From positions 44,376 through 108,375 of the forward strand of contig NZ_JXYE01000010.1 of NCBI RefSeq assembly GCF_000967725.1: a stretch of 64,000 bases of DNA. Direction: 5' to 3'. The notes beneath the pieces were generated by a model. That model searched no databases. It saw only the letters and a list, made by a program, of their open reading frames with translations, and was not told the origin of the DNA. The position numbers and the translations under genes were made by a program. How positions within the stretch are numbered: position 1 is the first letter of the stretch; the number at the start of each line of letters is the position of its first letter. Of the stretch, positions 8,175-19,766 are shown in pieces. The DNA comes from Loktanella sp. S4079. Its GTDB lineage: Bacteria > Pseudomonadota > Alphaproteobacteria > Rhodobacterales > Rhodobacteraceae.

Positions 8175-8731
8175 TCTCGGGATATATCCGTGCCGTTGAT
8201 GCGATCAATTACCGCGTTGGTCGCCTGATCATGTACGGCATTTTCGTCCTCATGGCGATTTTACTATGGTCGTCGATCAGTAAGACATTCTTTGTGCCGT
8301 CCTTATGGACGCTCGAAATGGCACAGTTTGTGATGGTTGGATACTATGTCTTGGGCGGACCCTATTCGATCCAACTTGGGTCCAATGTGCGCATGGACCT
8401 TTTGTATGGTGAGTGGAGCACACGCCGCAAAGCGTGGTTCGATGTCTTCACCGTTCTCTTGCTGATCTTTTATCTTTGCGTGCTGCTTTACGGCGCTGTC
8501 AGCTCTACTGCCTATTCATTGGGCTATTGGGGATCAGAGCCGTTTTCATTCTTTGGTGGCCTTCTCACTGGCGCAGAAGAGGTGGGCCGGATGGAGCGTT
8601 CTCCAACCACATGGCGTCCGTATCTTTGGCCAGTCAAAGCTGTGATGGTCCTCGGCCTCTTCCTGATGCTGCTGCAATGCACATCTGAACTTTGCAAAGA
8701 CGTGCTGCGCATTAAGGGCGAAACCATCTGA
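8162..8731 (+). CDS. TRAP transporter small permease (DctQ type)
   Basis: 189 residues with four hydrophobic segments (about 22-45, 52-75, 95-120 and 155-178), the normal layout of DctQ subunits. It forms the integral-membrane complex of a TRAP uptake system with the large subunit encoded next. The start overlaps the amidohydrolase 3' end by 13 bases, and the stop shares a base with the DctM start (TGATG), so translation is coupled through the operon. A loop of about 35 residues before the last helix (GGLLTGAEEVGRMERSPTTW) is somewhat long for the family. Confidence 0.9.
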   Translation: MRRVISGYIRAVDAINYRVGRLIMYGIFVLMAILLWSSISKTFFVPSLWTLEMAQFVMVGYYVLGGPYSIQLGSNVRMDLLYGEWSTRRKAWFDVFTVLLLIFYLCVLLYGAVSSTAYSLGYWGSEPFSFFGGLLTGAEEVGRMERSPTTWRPYLWPVKAVMVLGLFLMLLQCTSELCKDVLRIKGETI

Positions 8732-10059
8732 TGTCTTACGAACTAATCGCCACCTTAATGTTTTCGAGCATGATGCTCATGCTGCTGACTGGGCAGCGGG
8801 TCTTTGGGGCTATCGGCTTTGTCGCTGTTGTCGCCTCGCTACTGCTGTGGGGGGATCGCGGCGGTTATGACCTCGGGTTCGCCGCTGCGATGAAGCTGAT
8901 GAAGTGGTATCCGCTCCTGACACTGCCAATGTTTATTTTCATGGGCTACGTGCTGTCAGAATCCAAAATCGCTGACGATCTCTACAAGATGTTTCACGTC
9001 TGGATGGGCGGGCTGCGCGGCGGTCTGGCGATTGGGACCATTGGACTGATGGTGTTGATTTCGGCGATGAATGGTCTGTCTGTCGCCGGCATGGCCATCG
9101 GGTCAACCATCGCGCTGCCTGAGCTGCTCAAGCGCGGCTACGACAAGCGCATGGTCACCGGGGTGATTCAGGCTGGGTCTAGTTTAGGCATTCTGGTGCC
9201 GCCTTCTGTGGTGCTGGTGCTTTATGCGATGATCGCGCGGCAACCCGTGGGGCAGCTCTGGCTCGCGGGTGTGGTGCCCGGGCTGCTGATGGCGGGGCTA
9301 TTTATCGGATATATCGCGATCCGCTGTAAGCTGAACCCAACGCTAGGTCCTGCCCTAGCCCCCGAAGAACGCGACATGCCACGCGCCGAGAAACTGCGCC
9401 TCTTGACGGCTGGCTTGCTGCCCTTGGGAATTTTCTTTGTCATGATGTTCCCCTTTGTCAAAGGCTGGACGTCATTGGTCGAAAGTTCGGCCGTAGGTGC
9501 GATTGCCGCATTTCTCGCTGCGGTGCTCAAGGGACGCATGACACGTGAGGTTTTTGAAAACTCGGTCCGCAACACGCTGGGCATCACATGCATGTTCATG
9601 TGGATCATCCTTGCCGCCTTGGCCTTTGGCGCGGTGTTTGACGGGCTAGGCGCGGTCAAAGCGATCGAGAATCTATTCACTGAAAAGCTGAACCTGTCAC
9701 CTTGGATGATCCTGATCCTGATGCAGCTTAGCTTTATCGTGATGGGGACGTTTTTGGACGATACGGCGATGCTGGTCATCGTTGCGCCGCTCTATGTGCC
9801 GCTGGTCGGGGCGCTTGGGTTTGACCTGATCTGGTACGGCATTCTGTATACGATCACCACGCAGATTGCCTATATGACCCCGCCGTTTGGCTATAACCTG
9901 TTCTTAATGCGGGCAATGGCCCCGCCCGAGATTTCACTTCGCGATATTTATGCGTCGATCACACCATTCGTTGGGGTCATGGTCTTTGCCTTGATCCTCG
10001 TGATGGTGTTCCCCGGCCTCGCGACGTGGCTCCCCGATTATATTTACCACCAACCTTAA
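8731..10059 (+). CDS. TRAP transporter large permease (DctM type)
   Basis: 442 residues, almost entirely hydrophobic, with about 12 membrane segments. The family motif GSSLGILVPPSVVLVLYAM (from about residue 149) is the conserved re-entrant loop of DctM subunits, and FLDDTAMLVIVAPLYVPL the matching C-terminal loop. It moves the substrate across the inner membrane using a sodium gradient with DctQ and the DctP binding protein. It is coupled to DctQ by a shared TGATG. Substrate is not readable from the permease; context suggests an amine or amino alcohol. Confidence 0.93.
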   Translation: MSYELIATLMFSSMMLMLLTGQRVFGAIGFVAVVASLLLWGDRGGYDLGFAAAMKLMKWYPLLTLPMFIFMGYVLSESKIADDLYKMFHVWMGGLRGGLAIGTIGLMVLISAMNGLSVAGMAIGSTIALPELLKRGYDKRMVTGVIQAGSSLGILVPPSVVLVLYAMIARQPVGQLWLAGVVPGLLMAGLFIGYIAIRCKLNPTLGPALAPEERDMPRAEKLRLLTAGLLPLGIFFVMMFPFVKGWTSLVESSAVGAIAAFLAAVLKGRMTREVFENSVRNTLGITCMFMWIILAALAFGAVFDGLGAVKAIENLFTEKLNLSPWMILILMQLSFIVMGTFLDDTAMLVIVAPLYVPLVGALGFDLIWYGILYTITTQIAYMTPPFGYNLFLMRAMAPPEISLRDIYASITPFVGVMVFALILVMVFPGLATWLPDYIYHQP

Positions 10060-10106
10060 TAAGAGCCCCGCAAAATGGGCCATTTCCCCAACCTAGGAGA
10101 TAAGTC

Positions 10107-11138
10107 ATGACGACAAGACGTAAGTTTATACAAGGGGCTGCTGTCGCTGCCCCCGCTGCGCTGGCAACCCCAGCGCTGGCGCAAAGCACCATTACCTGGC
10201 GAATGCAGACCTATGCAGGGCCTTCGCTGGCCGCGCATGTAATTGATCCCGCGATTGAGATGTTCAACAAGATCGCAGGCGACCGCATGCAGATCGAACT
10301 GTTTTACGCAGATCAGCTGGTCCCGACTGGCGAATTGTTCCAAGCCATGCAACGCGGCACAATTGATGCGGTGCAGTCTGACGACGATTCAATGGCTTCG
10401 CCGACCGAAGTCACTGTCTTTGGCGGTTATTTCCCATTTGCGTCGCGGTATTCGCTGGATGTACCTGTGCTGTTTAACCAGTACGGATTGAACGAAATTT
10501 GGGACGAAGAATACTCTGCTGTGGGCGTAAAGCACATCAGCGCAGGCTCTTGGGATCCTTGCCACTTTGCCACCAAAGACCCGATCCGCAGCCTCGCTGA
10601 TCTTGAAGGCAAACGTGTCTTTACTTTCCCCACAGCCGGTCGGTTCTTGTCGCAGTTTGGCGTCGTGCCCGTAAACTTGCCATGGGAAGACATCGAGGTC
10701 GCAGTGCAAACTGGTGAACTCGACGGTATCGCGTGGTCAGGCATCACCGAAGACTACACTGTTGGCTGGGCTGATGTGACCAACTACTTCCTGACCAATA
10801 ACATTTCGGGTGCTTGGGCCGGGTCGTTCTTTGCGAATATGGAACGCTGGAATGAACTGCCCGAAGACCTGCAAACCCTGTTCCGCGTCTGCTGTGACCA
10901 ATCACACTACTATCGTCAGTGGTGGTACTGGGGTGGTGAGGCCAACCTGCGCGTCAATGGATCCAAAATGGAACTGACGACAATTCCAGATGATGAATGG
11001 GCAACGGTTGAAACAGCAGCCCAAGAATTCTGGGAAGAAATCGCAGCAGAAAGCGATGTCAAACGCCGCGTTGTTGATATTATCAAACAATATAACGCCG
11101 ATATGGTCAAAGCTGGCCGTCCCTACCGCTACGGCTAA
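10107..11138 (+). CDS. TRAP transporter substrate-binding protein (DctP type)
   Basis: 343 residues with a twin-arginine-like signal peptide: MTTRRKFIQG, an alanine-rich core, and cleavage at ALA-Q (about residue 26). The mature protein shows the DctP fold, including LEGKRVFTFPTAGRFLSQFG (about 170-190), the segment that carries the conserved arginine of family members, and a TakP-like stretch LDGIAWSGITEDYTVGW. GGAG lies 9 bases before the ATG. Aromatic-rich segments (YYRQWWYWGG) could line the pocket. It delivers substrate to the DctQM complex encoded upstream; the ligand is unknown. Confidence 0.9.
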   Translation: MTTRRKFIQGAAVAAPAALATPALAQSTITWRMQTYAGPSLAAHVIDPAIEMFNKIAGDRMQIELFYADQLVPTGELFQAMQRGTIDAVQSDDDSMASPTEVTVFGGYFPFASRYSLDVPVLFNQYGLNEIWDEEYSAVGVKHISAGSWDPCHFATKDPIRSLADLEGKRVFTFPTAGRFLSQFGVVPVNLPWEDIEVAVQTGELDGIAWSGITEDYTVGWADVTNYFLTNNISGAWAGSFFANMERWNELPEDLQTLFRVCCDQSHYYRQWWYWGGEANLRVNGSKMELTTIPDDEWATVETAAQEFWEEIAAESDVKRRVVDIIKQYNADMVKAGRPYRYG

Positions 11139-11142
11139 GGCT

Positions 11143-11203
11143 GTGCCGGGCCTGACCCGGCACCTCTTATCAGCACCAAGAGGCCCCGGATCATGTCCGG
11201 GGC
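11143..11203 (+). other. Two tandem hairpins between dctP and the ligase gene
   Basis: First hairpin 11143-11163: GTGCCGGG and CCCGGCAC with a 5-base loop. Second hairpin 11183-11203: GCCCCGGA and TCCGGGGC with a 5-base loop. Both are perfect 8-bp stems without T-runs, 19 bases apart, between the binding-protein stop and the ligase ribosome site. They probably protect the upstream mRNA or partly terminate, separating binding-protein abundance from enzyme abundance (inference). Confidence 0.55.
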
Positions 11204-11228
11204 TGCTTCACCCTCAAAGGACAATATT

Positions 11229-12593
11229 ATGCCCGGCAACCTGACTTTCGATGATCTGAAATCCCGTGTCGCAGACGGCACGATTGATACCGTTCTGACG
11301 TGTATCGTCGATATGCAAGGGCGGCTTATGGGCAAACGGTTTCACGCTGCGAATTTTGTCGAAACCTCGTATGAGGAAACACATTGCTGCAATTATCTGT
11401 TGGCCACAGACCTTGAGATGGCAACGCCCGATGGCTTTGCTTCGACCAGTTGGCAGTCAGGCTATGGCGATTATGTGATGAAACCTGACCTCAGCACTCT
11501 GCGTTTGGTGCCGTGGCTCGAGGGCACCGCAATGGTTATCTGCGACGTGTTGGATCACCATACACATCAACCCGTGCCGCATTCCCCACGCGCTGTCTTG
11601 AAAAAGCAAATTGAGCGGCTCAAAGCGCTTGGCTTTGACGCGATGATGGCGACAGAGCTGGAGTTCTTCCTTTTCGCCAAAAGCTTTGACGAAATCCGCA
11701 AATCGGGGTTCCGTGATCTGGAACCAATCAGCGGCTATAACGAAGACTATCACATCCTTCAGACCACCAAGGAAGAGGCGATTATGCGCCCGATCCGCAA
11801 TCACCTGTATGCTGCTGGCATCCCGATTGAAAACACCAAAGGCGAGGCAGAAGCCGGCCAAGAGGAACTCAACATCCGCTATGCCGCCGCGCTGGATTGC
11901 GCCGATCACCACACGATTGCGAAAAACGCGATCAAAGAAATCGCTTGGGCACAGGGACACGCTGCCAGCTTTTTGCCGAAATGGCATCATGACCGGGTCG
12001 GGTCGTCTTCGCACGTGCACCAATCGCTTTGGGTTGACGGCAAACCCGCATTCTACGATGCCGACGCCCCTTTGGGCATGTCCAAACTCATGGAACATTA
12101 CATGGCTGGGCTCATCGCCTATGCGCCCGAATACACCTATTTTCTGGCACCCTATGTGAACAGTTATAAACGGTTTTCCAAAGGCACCTTTGCGCCGACA
12201 AAAACGGTCTGGTCGGTTGATAACCGCACGGCTGGCTTCCGCCTTTGCGGCGATGGCACCAAAGGCGTGCGCGTCGAATGCCGAATTGGCGGGTCGGACC
12301 TGAACCCCTACCTTGCGCAGGCCGCGATGCTGGCCGCGGGCATCAAAGGGATCGAAGATCAAATGTCTCTTGCGCCCGCCACCAAAGGTGATGTCTATGA
12401 AGACAGCGCCGCTGCGGACATTCCACAAACCCTGCGGGCCGCGACTGAGACACTCCGAAATTCTGCATTCCTGCGCGCGGCCATGGGCGAAGATGTGATT
12501 GATCACTACACCCGCGCAGCCGAATGGGAACAAGAAGAATTTGACCGCGTGGTAACCGATTGGGAAATCGCACGTGGATTTGAAAGGGCCTAA
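11229..12593 (+). CDS. Glutamine-synthetase-like gamma-glutamyl-amide ligase
   Basis: 454 residues from the ATG at 11229, which follows AAAGGA; an upstream in-frame ATG at 11193 lies inside a hairpin and has no ribosome site. It belongs to the PuuA/GlnT/IpuC side of the glutamine synthetase superfamily: ATELEFFLF (metal-binding glutamates), GEAEAGQEELNIRY, SSSHVHQSLW (catalytic-site histidine region), KRFSKGTFAPTKTVWSVDNRTAGFR and a final VECRIGGSDLNPYLA. Such enzymes join glutamate to an amine using ATP. Its place before aldehyde and alcohol dehydrogenases and after a TRAP transporter suggests the imported substrate is glutamylated before oxidation. The exact amine is unknown. Confidence 0.88.
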   Translation: MPGNLTFDDLKSRVADGTIDTVLTCIVDMQGRLMGKRFHAANFVETSYEETHCCNYLLATDLEMATPDGFASTSWQSGYGDYVMKPDLSTLRLVPWLEGTAMVICDVLDHHTHQPVPHSPRAVLKKQIERLKALGFDAMMATELEFFLFAKSFDEIRKSGFRDLEPISGYNEDYHILQTTKEEAIMRPIRNHLYAAGIPIENTKGEAEAGQEELNIRYAAALDCADHHTIAKNAIKEIAWAQGHAASFLPKWHHDRVGSSSHVHQSLWVDGKPAFYDADAPLGMSKLMEHYMAGLIAYAPEYTYFLAPYVNSYKRFSKGTFAPTKTVWSVDNRTAGFRLCGDGTKGVRVECRIGGSDLNPYLAQAAMLAAGIKGIEDQMSLAPATKGDVYEDSAAADIPQTLRAATETLRNSAFLRAAMGEDVIDHYTRAAEWEQEEFDRVVTDWEIARGFERA

Positions 12594-12596
12594 ACG

Positions 12597-13976
12597 ATGA
12601 CTGTGAAATGTATCTCTCCGATTGATGGATCGGTTTACGCCGAACGCCCGACATTGTCGGCGGATGAGGCCAAGAAAGCGGTGGCGCGCGCGCAAGCTGC
12701 GCAAGCTGACTGGGCCGCGCGCCCATTGCAAGAGCGCATTGATCTGGTGCTGTCAGCCGTTGCCAAAGTAGGCGAAATGAACGACCAAATTGTCACTGAA
12801 CTGGCTTGGCAGATGGGGCGCCCTGTCCGCTATGGCGGCGAGTTCGGCGGATTTAACGAACGCGCGCAATATATGGCACAAATCGCGCAGGATTCTCTTG
12901 CCCCGATGGTCGTCGAAGACAGTGACACGTTCCGCCGGATGATCAAACGCGTGCCACACGGCGTTGTGCTGGTTGTTGCGCCTTGGAACTACCCATTCAT
13001 GACCGCGATCAACACGATTGCCCCAGCGCTGATTGCTGGAAACACCGTTGTGCTGAAACATGCCGCTCAAACGCTGTTGGTTGGCGAACGTCTGGCCGAG
13101 GCATTTCATGCCGCTGGCGTCCCCGAAGAAGTATTCATGAACGTTTTTCTTGATCACCAAACGACAACCGACCTGATCGCCGCGCGCGCATTTGGTTTTG
13201 TGAACTTCACTGGTTCTGTTGCTGGCGGCAAAGCGATGGAGCACGCCGCAGCGGGCACCTTCACAGGCGTTGGGCTAGAGCTTGGCGGCAAAGACCCAGG
13301 TTACGTCATGGAAAACGCTGATCTAGATGCTGCCGTTGATACCCTCATGGATGGGGCGATGTTTAACTCGGGTCAGTGCTGTTGCGGGATCGAGCGGATT
13401 TACGTGCACGAGAGCCTGTTTGATGCCTTTGTGGAAAAGGCGACTGCACTGGTGAGCACCTACAAACTCGGCAATCCGCTGGATGCAGAAACCACCATCG
13501 GTCCAATGGCGCAGGTCCGCTTTGCTGATGGCGTGCGTTCGCAAATCGCAGAGGCTGTTGCCGCAGGGGCAAAGACCCACATTGATCCGGCGCTATTCCC
13601 CAATGACGGCGGTGCCTATCTGATGCCACAGATCCTAACCAACGTAACCCACGACATGCGCGTCATGCGCGAAGAAAGCTTTGGCCCGGTCGTTGGCATT
13701 ATGCCCGTCAAATCCGACGCAGAAGCCATCGCGCTGATGAATGACTGCGACTACGGGCTGACGGTTTCCTTGTGGACGCCAGATGTCGAACGGGCCGAGG
13801 CAATCGCCGATCAGCTCGAAACTGGCACCGTGTTCATGAACCGCGCCGATTATTTGGACCCGGCGCTATGCTGGACCGGCTGCAAAGACACCGGACGCGG
13901 CGGCGGCCTGTCTGTGATTGGGTTCCACAACCTGACACGCCCCAAATCCTACCACATGAAGAAGGTCACGAACTAA
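12597..13976 (+). CDS. Aldehyde dehydrogenase (NAD(P)+-dependent)
   Basis: 459 residues of the ALDH superfamily. Key elements are APWNYPF with oxyanion asparagine N131, NFTGSVAGG (203-211) in the nucleotide site, LELGGKDP with general base E228, and NSGQCCCG with the catalytic cysteine probably C262. It oxidises an aldehyde to the acid. The start is 3 bases after the ligase stop, and its TAA overlaps the next ATG (TAATG). With the alcohol dehydrogenase encoded next it could turn a gamma-glutamyl amino alcohol into the gamma-glutamyl amino acid, comparable with PuuC in putrescine degradation (inference). Confidence 0.92.
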   Translation: MTVKCISPIDGSVYAERPTLSADEAKKAVARAQAAQADWAARPLQERIDLVLSAVAKVGEMNDQIVTELAWQMGRPVRYGGEFGGFNERAQYMAQIAQDSLAPMVVEDSDTFRRMIKRVPHGVVLVVAPWNYPFMTAINTIAPALIAGNTVVLKHAAQTLLVGERLAEAFHAAGVPEEVFMNVFLDHQTTTDLIAARAFGFVNFTGSVAGGKAMEHAAAGTFTGVGLELGGKDPGYVMENADLDAAVDTLMDGAMFNSGQCCCGIERIYVHESLFDAFVEKATALVSTYKLGNPLDAETTIGPMAQVRFADGVRSQIAEAVAAGAKTHIDPALFPNDGGAYLMPQILTNVTHDMRVMREESFGPVVGIMPVKSDAEAIALMNDCDYGLTVSLWTPDVERAEAIADQLETGTVFMNRADYLDPALCWTGCKDTGRGGGLSVIGFHNLTRPKSYHMKKVTN

Positions 13977-15121
13977 TGTCGATCACTGCGAACTGGTCTT
14001 ATCCCACGGCTGTCCGTTTCGGCCCCGGCCGCATTGCCGAGATTGCCGATGCCTGCGCCGCTGCGGGTATCAAGAAACCTCTGCTGGTCACCGACCGCGG
14101 GCTGGCAGAGATGGCGATCACGACAAAGACGCTCGACCTGCTCGAAGCTGCAGGGCTGGGTCGTGCGATTTTCGCTGATGTAGACCCGAATCCGAATGAA
14201 AAGAACGCCGCAGTAGGTGTTGCCGCCTATCGCGACGGTGGGCACGACGGTGTCATCGCCTTTGGCGGCGGTTCTGGCCTTGATCTGGGTAAGGTCGTGG
14301 CCTTCCACGCGGGCCAATCCCGCCCGCTGTGGGATTTTGAGGATATTGGCGACTGGTGGACGCGCGCGGATGCAGACGCAATCGCGCCAATCGTTGCTGT
14401 ACCCACCACGGCCGGCACCGGGTCCGAGGTCGGTCGCGCTTCGGTTATCACGAATTCCGAATCCGCAGAGAAAAAGATCATCTTTCACCCCAAGATGCTG
14501 CCAGCTGTCGTCATCTGTGATCCCGAACTGACGGTCGGCATGCCCCAGTTCATCACGGCGGGCACCGGACTGGATGCTTTTGCACATTGTGTCGAGGCGT
14601 TTTCATCCCCGCACTACCATCCAATGTCGCAGGGTATCGCGCTTGAGGGGATGCGGTTGGTCAAAGATTACCTGCCCCGCGCCTATGCCGACGGCACCGA
14701 TATCGAAGCCCGCGCCAATATGATGTCCGCCGCTGCAATGGGCGCGACCGCCTTTCAAAAGGGCCTAGGCGCGATCCACGCGTTATCGCACCCGATTGGC
14801 GCGATTTATCACACGCACCACGGCACCACGAACGCGGTGTGCATGCCAGCCGTTTTGCAATTCAACAAATCTGCCATTGCTGAACGGTTTGATATGGCAG
14901 CCGCTTATCTCGGGATTGACGGCGGCTTTGACGGGTTTTGCGCCTTTGTTGATGACCTGAATGCATCAATGGGCATTCCAAAATCGCTGGCTGATTTGGG
15001 TATCAAAGACCCTGACATCGACCGCATTGTCGCGGGTGCGATGATCGACCCGAGCACTGGCGGTAACCCTATTGAAATGACTGCGGAAAACACGCGCGCT
15101 CTGCTGCTTCAGATCGTGTAA
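13976..15121 (+). CDS. Iron-containing alcohol dehydrogenase
   Basis: 381 residues from the ATG at 13976, which shares a base with the preceding stop; the frame runs further upstream inside the ALDH gene but that is not coding. Type III (iron) ADH: GGGSGLD (97-103) binds the NAD(P) phosphates, and the metal ligands line up as D200, H204, H268 and H282. The spacing matches FucO-type enzymes. It would interconvert an alcohol and aldehyde and supply the aldehyde dehydrogenase encoded just before it. A strong hairpin follows the stop, closing the operon. Confidence 0.93.
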   Translation: MSITANWSYPTAVRFGPGRIAEIADACAAAGIKKPLLVTDRGLAEMAITTKTLDLLEAAGLGRAIFADVDPNPNEKNAAVGVAAYRDGGHDGVIAFGGGSGLDLGKVVAFHAGQSRPLWDFEDIGDWWTRADADAIAPIVAVPTTAGTGSEVGRASVITNSESAEKKIIFHPKMLPAVVICDPELTVGMPQFITAGTGLDAFAHCVEAFSSPHYHPMSQGIALEGMRLVKDYLPRAYADGTDIEARANMMSAAAMGATAFQKGLGAIHALSHPIGAIYHTHHGTTNAVCMPAVLQFNKSAIAERFDMAAAYLGIDGGFDGFCAFVDDLNASMGIPKSLADLGIKDPDIDRIVAGAMIDPSTGGNPIEMTAENTRALLLQIV

Positions 15122-15144
15122 TTACACATCATATTCGATTGATC

Positions 15145-15170
15145 GCGCCCCCAACACCGGGGGCGCCTTT
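15145..15170 (+). terminator. Rho-independent terminator after the dehydrogenase operon
   Basis: GCGCCCCC and GGGGGCGC form a perfect 8-bp GC-rich stem with loop AACACC, followed by CTTT. It lies 24 bases after the alcohol dehydrogenase stop and before the thiamine riboswitch. The T-run is short, so termination may be partial. Confidence 0.7.
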
Positions 15171-15261
15171 ACGGCCACAGTGTTCCACGCATAGCGTGTT
15201 GATAGCTGACGCATACAGATAATTTCATTTGCAAATCCCAAAACCGCTGGCTAACCATGAC

Positions 15262-18205
<2,944 letters not shown>

Positions 18206-18222
<17 letters not shown>

Positions 18223-18403
18223 CGCAACACTAAACAATGTTTCTGCTGGTTCGCTTTCCGAAGTTCTGAACGAACTTGGTTATAACGATGCCGCCATCGC
18301 GACGGCCGTGAACGGAACCTTTGTCGCAAAATCTGATCGCGCCACCGCCACCATTTCAGACGGTGACCGGATCGAAATCCTTGCGCCAATGCAGGGGGGC
18401 TGA
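18206..18403 (+). CDS. thiS: Sulfur carrier protein ThiS
   Basis: 65 residues, beginning with ATG at 18206 inside the thiO 3' end. It has the beta-grasp ubiquitin-like pattern, with [11 protein letters not shown] in the middle and the C-terminal Gly-Gly (PMQGG) that is adenylated by ThiF and thiocarboxylated as sulfur donor for the thiazole. The stop TGA overlaps the thiG start (ATGATG region). Length and ending are exactly those of the family. Confidence 0.95.
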
Positions 18404-19173
18404 TGATGCAATTATACGATCAGACAGTAGACAGCCGGCTTTTGCTAGGGACAGCACAATATCCATCACCGGACATTTTGACCCGCGCCATTGGGGAATC
18501 TGGAACCGAGGTGATTACCGTATCACTACGCCGAGAAACGGCTGGTGGCTCTGGCACACGATTTTGGGACATTCTGCGCAGTCAAAACAAACGTATCTTG
18601 CCCAATACAGCCGGATGCCATACCGCCCAAGAGGCCATCACCACCGCCAAAATGGCCCGCGATCTGTTTGAAACAAACTGGATTAAGCTAGAGGTCATCG
18701 GAAATGCCGATACTTTGCAACCTGATGTCTTTGGCACAGTTGAGGCCGCAACCGCACTGTGCGCGGATGGGTTTGATGTATTTCCCTACACCACCGATGA
18801 CCTGATCGTCGCAGAAAAGCTGGTTGATGCCGGATGTAGGGTTCTGATGCCATGGGGGGCGCCAATTGGTTCTGGTCAGGGCATTCGCCACCCCGATGCG
18901 TTGCGGGCGATGCGCGCGCATTTCCCTGACATCACACTCATTGTCGATGCCGGGATCGGCCGCCCATCCGACGCCAGCAAAGCGATGGAACTGGGCATGG
19001 ATGGCGTTCTGCTCAATACTGCAGTGGCCAAGGCTGGAGATCCCATCGCTATGGCGCATGCCATGTCGCTCGCGATTCAAGCCGGGCGAATATCTTATCA
19101 AGCGGGCGCTATGGAACCGCGCGACATGGCCGTGCCGTCGACACCGATCCTTGGCCTTGCTGAGCTTGTCTGA
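18403..19173 (+). CDS. thiG: Thiazole synthase ThiG
   Basis: 256 residues, a TIM-barrel enzyme that condenses deoxyxylulose 5-phosphate, the glycine imine and the ThiS sulfur. The Schiff-base lysine is probably K95 in [27 protein letters not shown] and [31 protein letters not shown] are the phosphate-binding loops. Two adjacent ATG codons (18403 and 18406) are both possible starts. It shares a base with thiE at 19173. Confidence 0.96.
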   Translation: MMQLYDQTVDSRLLLGTAQYPSPDILTRAIGESGTEVITVSLRRETAGGSGTRFWDILRSQNKRILPNTAGCHTAQEAITTAKMARDLFETNWIKLEVIGNADTLQPDVFGTVEAATALCADGFDVFPYTTDDLIVAEKLVDAGCRVLMPWGAPIGSGQGIRHPDALRAMRAHFPDITLIVDAGIGRPSDASKAMELGMDGVLLNTAVAKAGDPIAMAHAMSLAIQAGRISYQAGAMEPRDMAVPSTPILGLAELV

Positions 19174-19766
19174 TGGAGCGGTTCTATCTCATCGTTGGCG
19201 ATGTCGCTCTGCTGTCACGCCTCGTCCCGCTTGGGGTACGGCTCGTCCAACTTCGGATCAAGGACCAGCCGAAAACGGAAATTCGCCGTCAGATCACGCT
19301 CGCTCGTGAAATATGCCGCGAATATAACGCGCAGCTGGTGGTCAACGACTATTGGGAGCTCGCGATCGACCTTGGTTGTGATTTTGTGCACCTTGGCCAA
19401 GAAGATATGGATAATGCGGATTTCGATGCGCTGCGCAGGGCCAATATCCGGTTTGGCCTTTCCACCCATGACGATGACGAACGCACGCGGGCGCTTTCCC
19501 TTGAGCCCGATTACATCGCGCTCGGTCCGATTTATCCGACCCTGCTCAAGCAAATGAAATGGGCACCACAGGGACTGGAAAAAATCACGCGCTGGAAACA
19601 TGAATGCCAAGACACCCCTTTGGTGGCCATTGGTGGCCTGACAATTGAACGCCTGCCCGGCGTATTCGGTGCCGGGGCCGATAGTGCCGCCGTGGTCACC
19701 GATATTCAGCAAGCCCCAGACCCGCAGAGCCAGACCAGGAAGTGGATCAGCGCGTGCAAGACATAG
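19173..19766 (+). CDS. thiE: Thiamine-phosphate synthase ThiE
   Basis: 197 residues, a small TIM barrel that joins HMP pyrophosphate and thiazole phosphate to give thiamine phosphate. Recognisable blocks are VRLVQLRIKD (23-32), LVVNDYWELA, FVHLGQEDMD, GLSTHDDDE, YIALGPIYPTLLK and LVAIGGL. The usual family form GPIFPTxTK appears here as GPIYPTLLK. It starts on the last base of thiG and overlaps the next gene by about 13 bases. Confidence 0.93.
   Translation: MERFYLIVGDVALLSRLVPLGVRLVQLRIKDQPKTEIRRQITLAREICREYNAQLVVNDYWELAIDLGCDFVHLGQEDMDNADFDALRRANIRFGLSTHDDDERTRALSLEPDYIALGPIYPTLLKQMKWAPQGLEKITRWKHECQDTPLVAIGGLTIERLPGVFGAGADSAAVVTDIQQAPDPQSQTRKWISACKT

Noticed and set aside
9222..9779. 185-codon minus-strand frame inside the DctM gene
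   Set aside because: Antisense to a clear TRAP permease; no recognisable motif.
11457..12731. A 424-codon open frame on the minus strand opposite the ligase and aldehyde dehydrogenase genes
   Set aside because: It lies wholly antisense to two well-supported enzymes, has arginine/histidine/cysteine-rich composition typical of shadow frames, and no family pattern or ribosome site.
12960..13010. Possible link of the aldehyde dehydrogenase cluster with betaine/choline degradation
   Set aside because: No choline dehydrogenase, BetI regulator or betaine transporter is present; the ligase and iron alcohol dehydrogenase point to another pathway.
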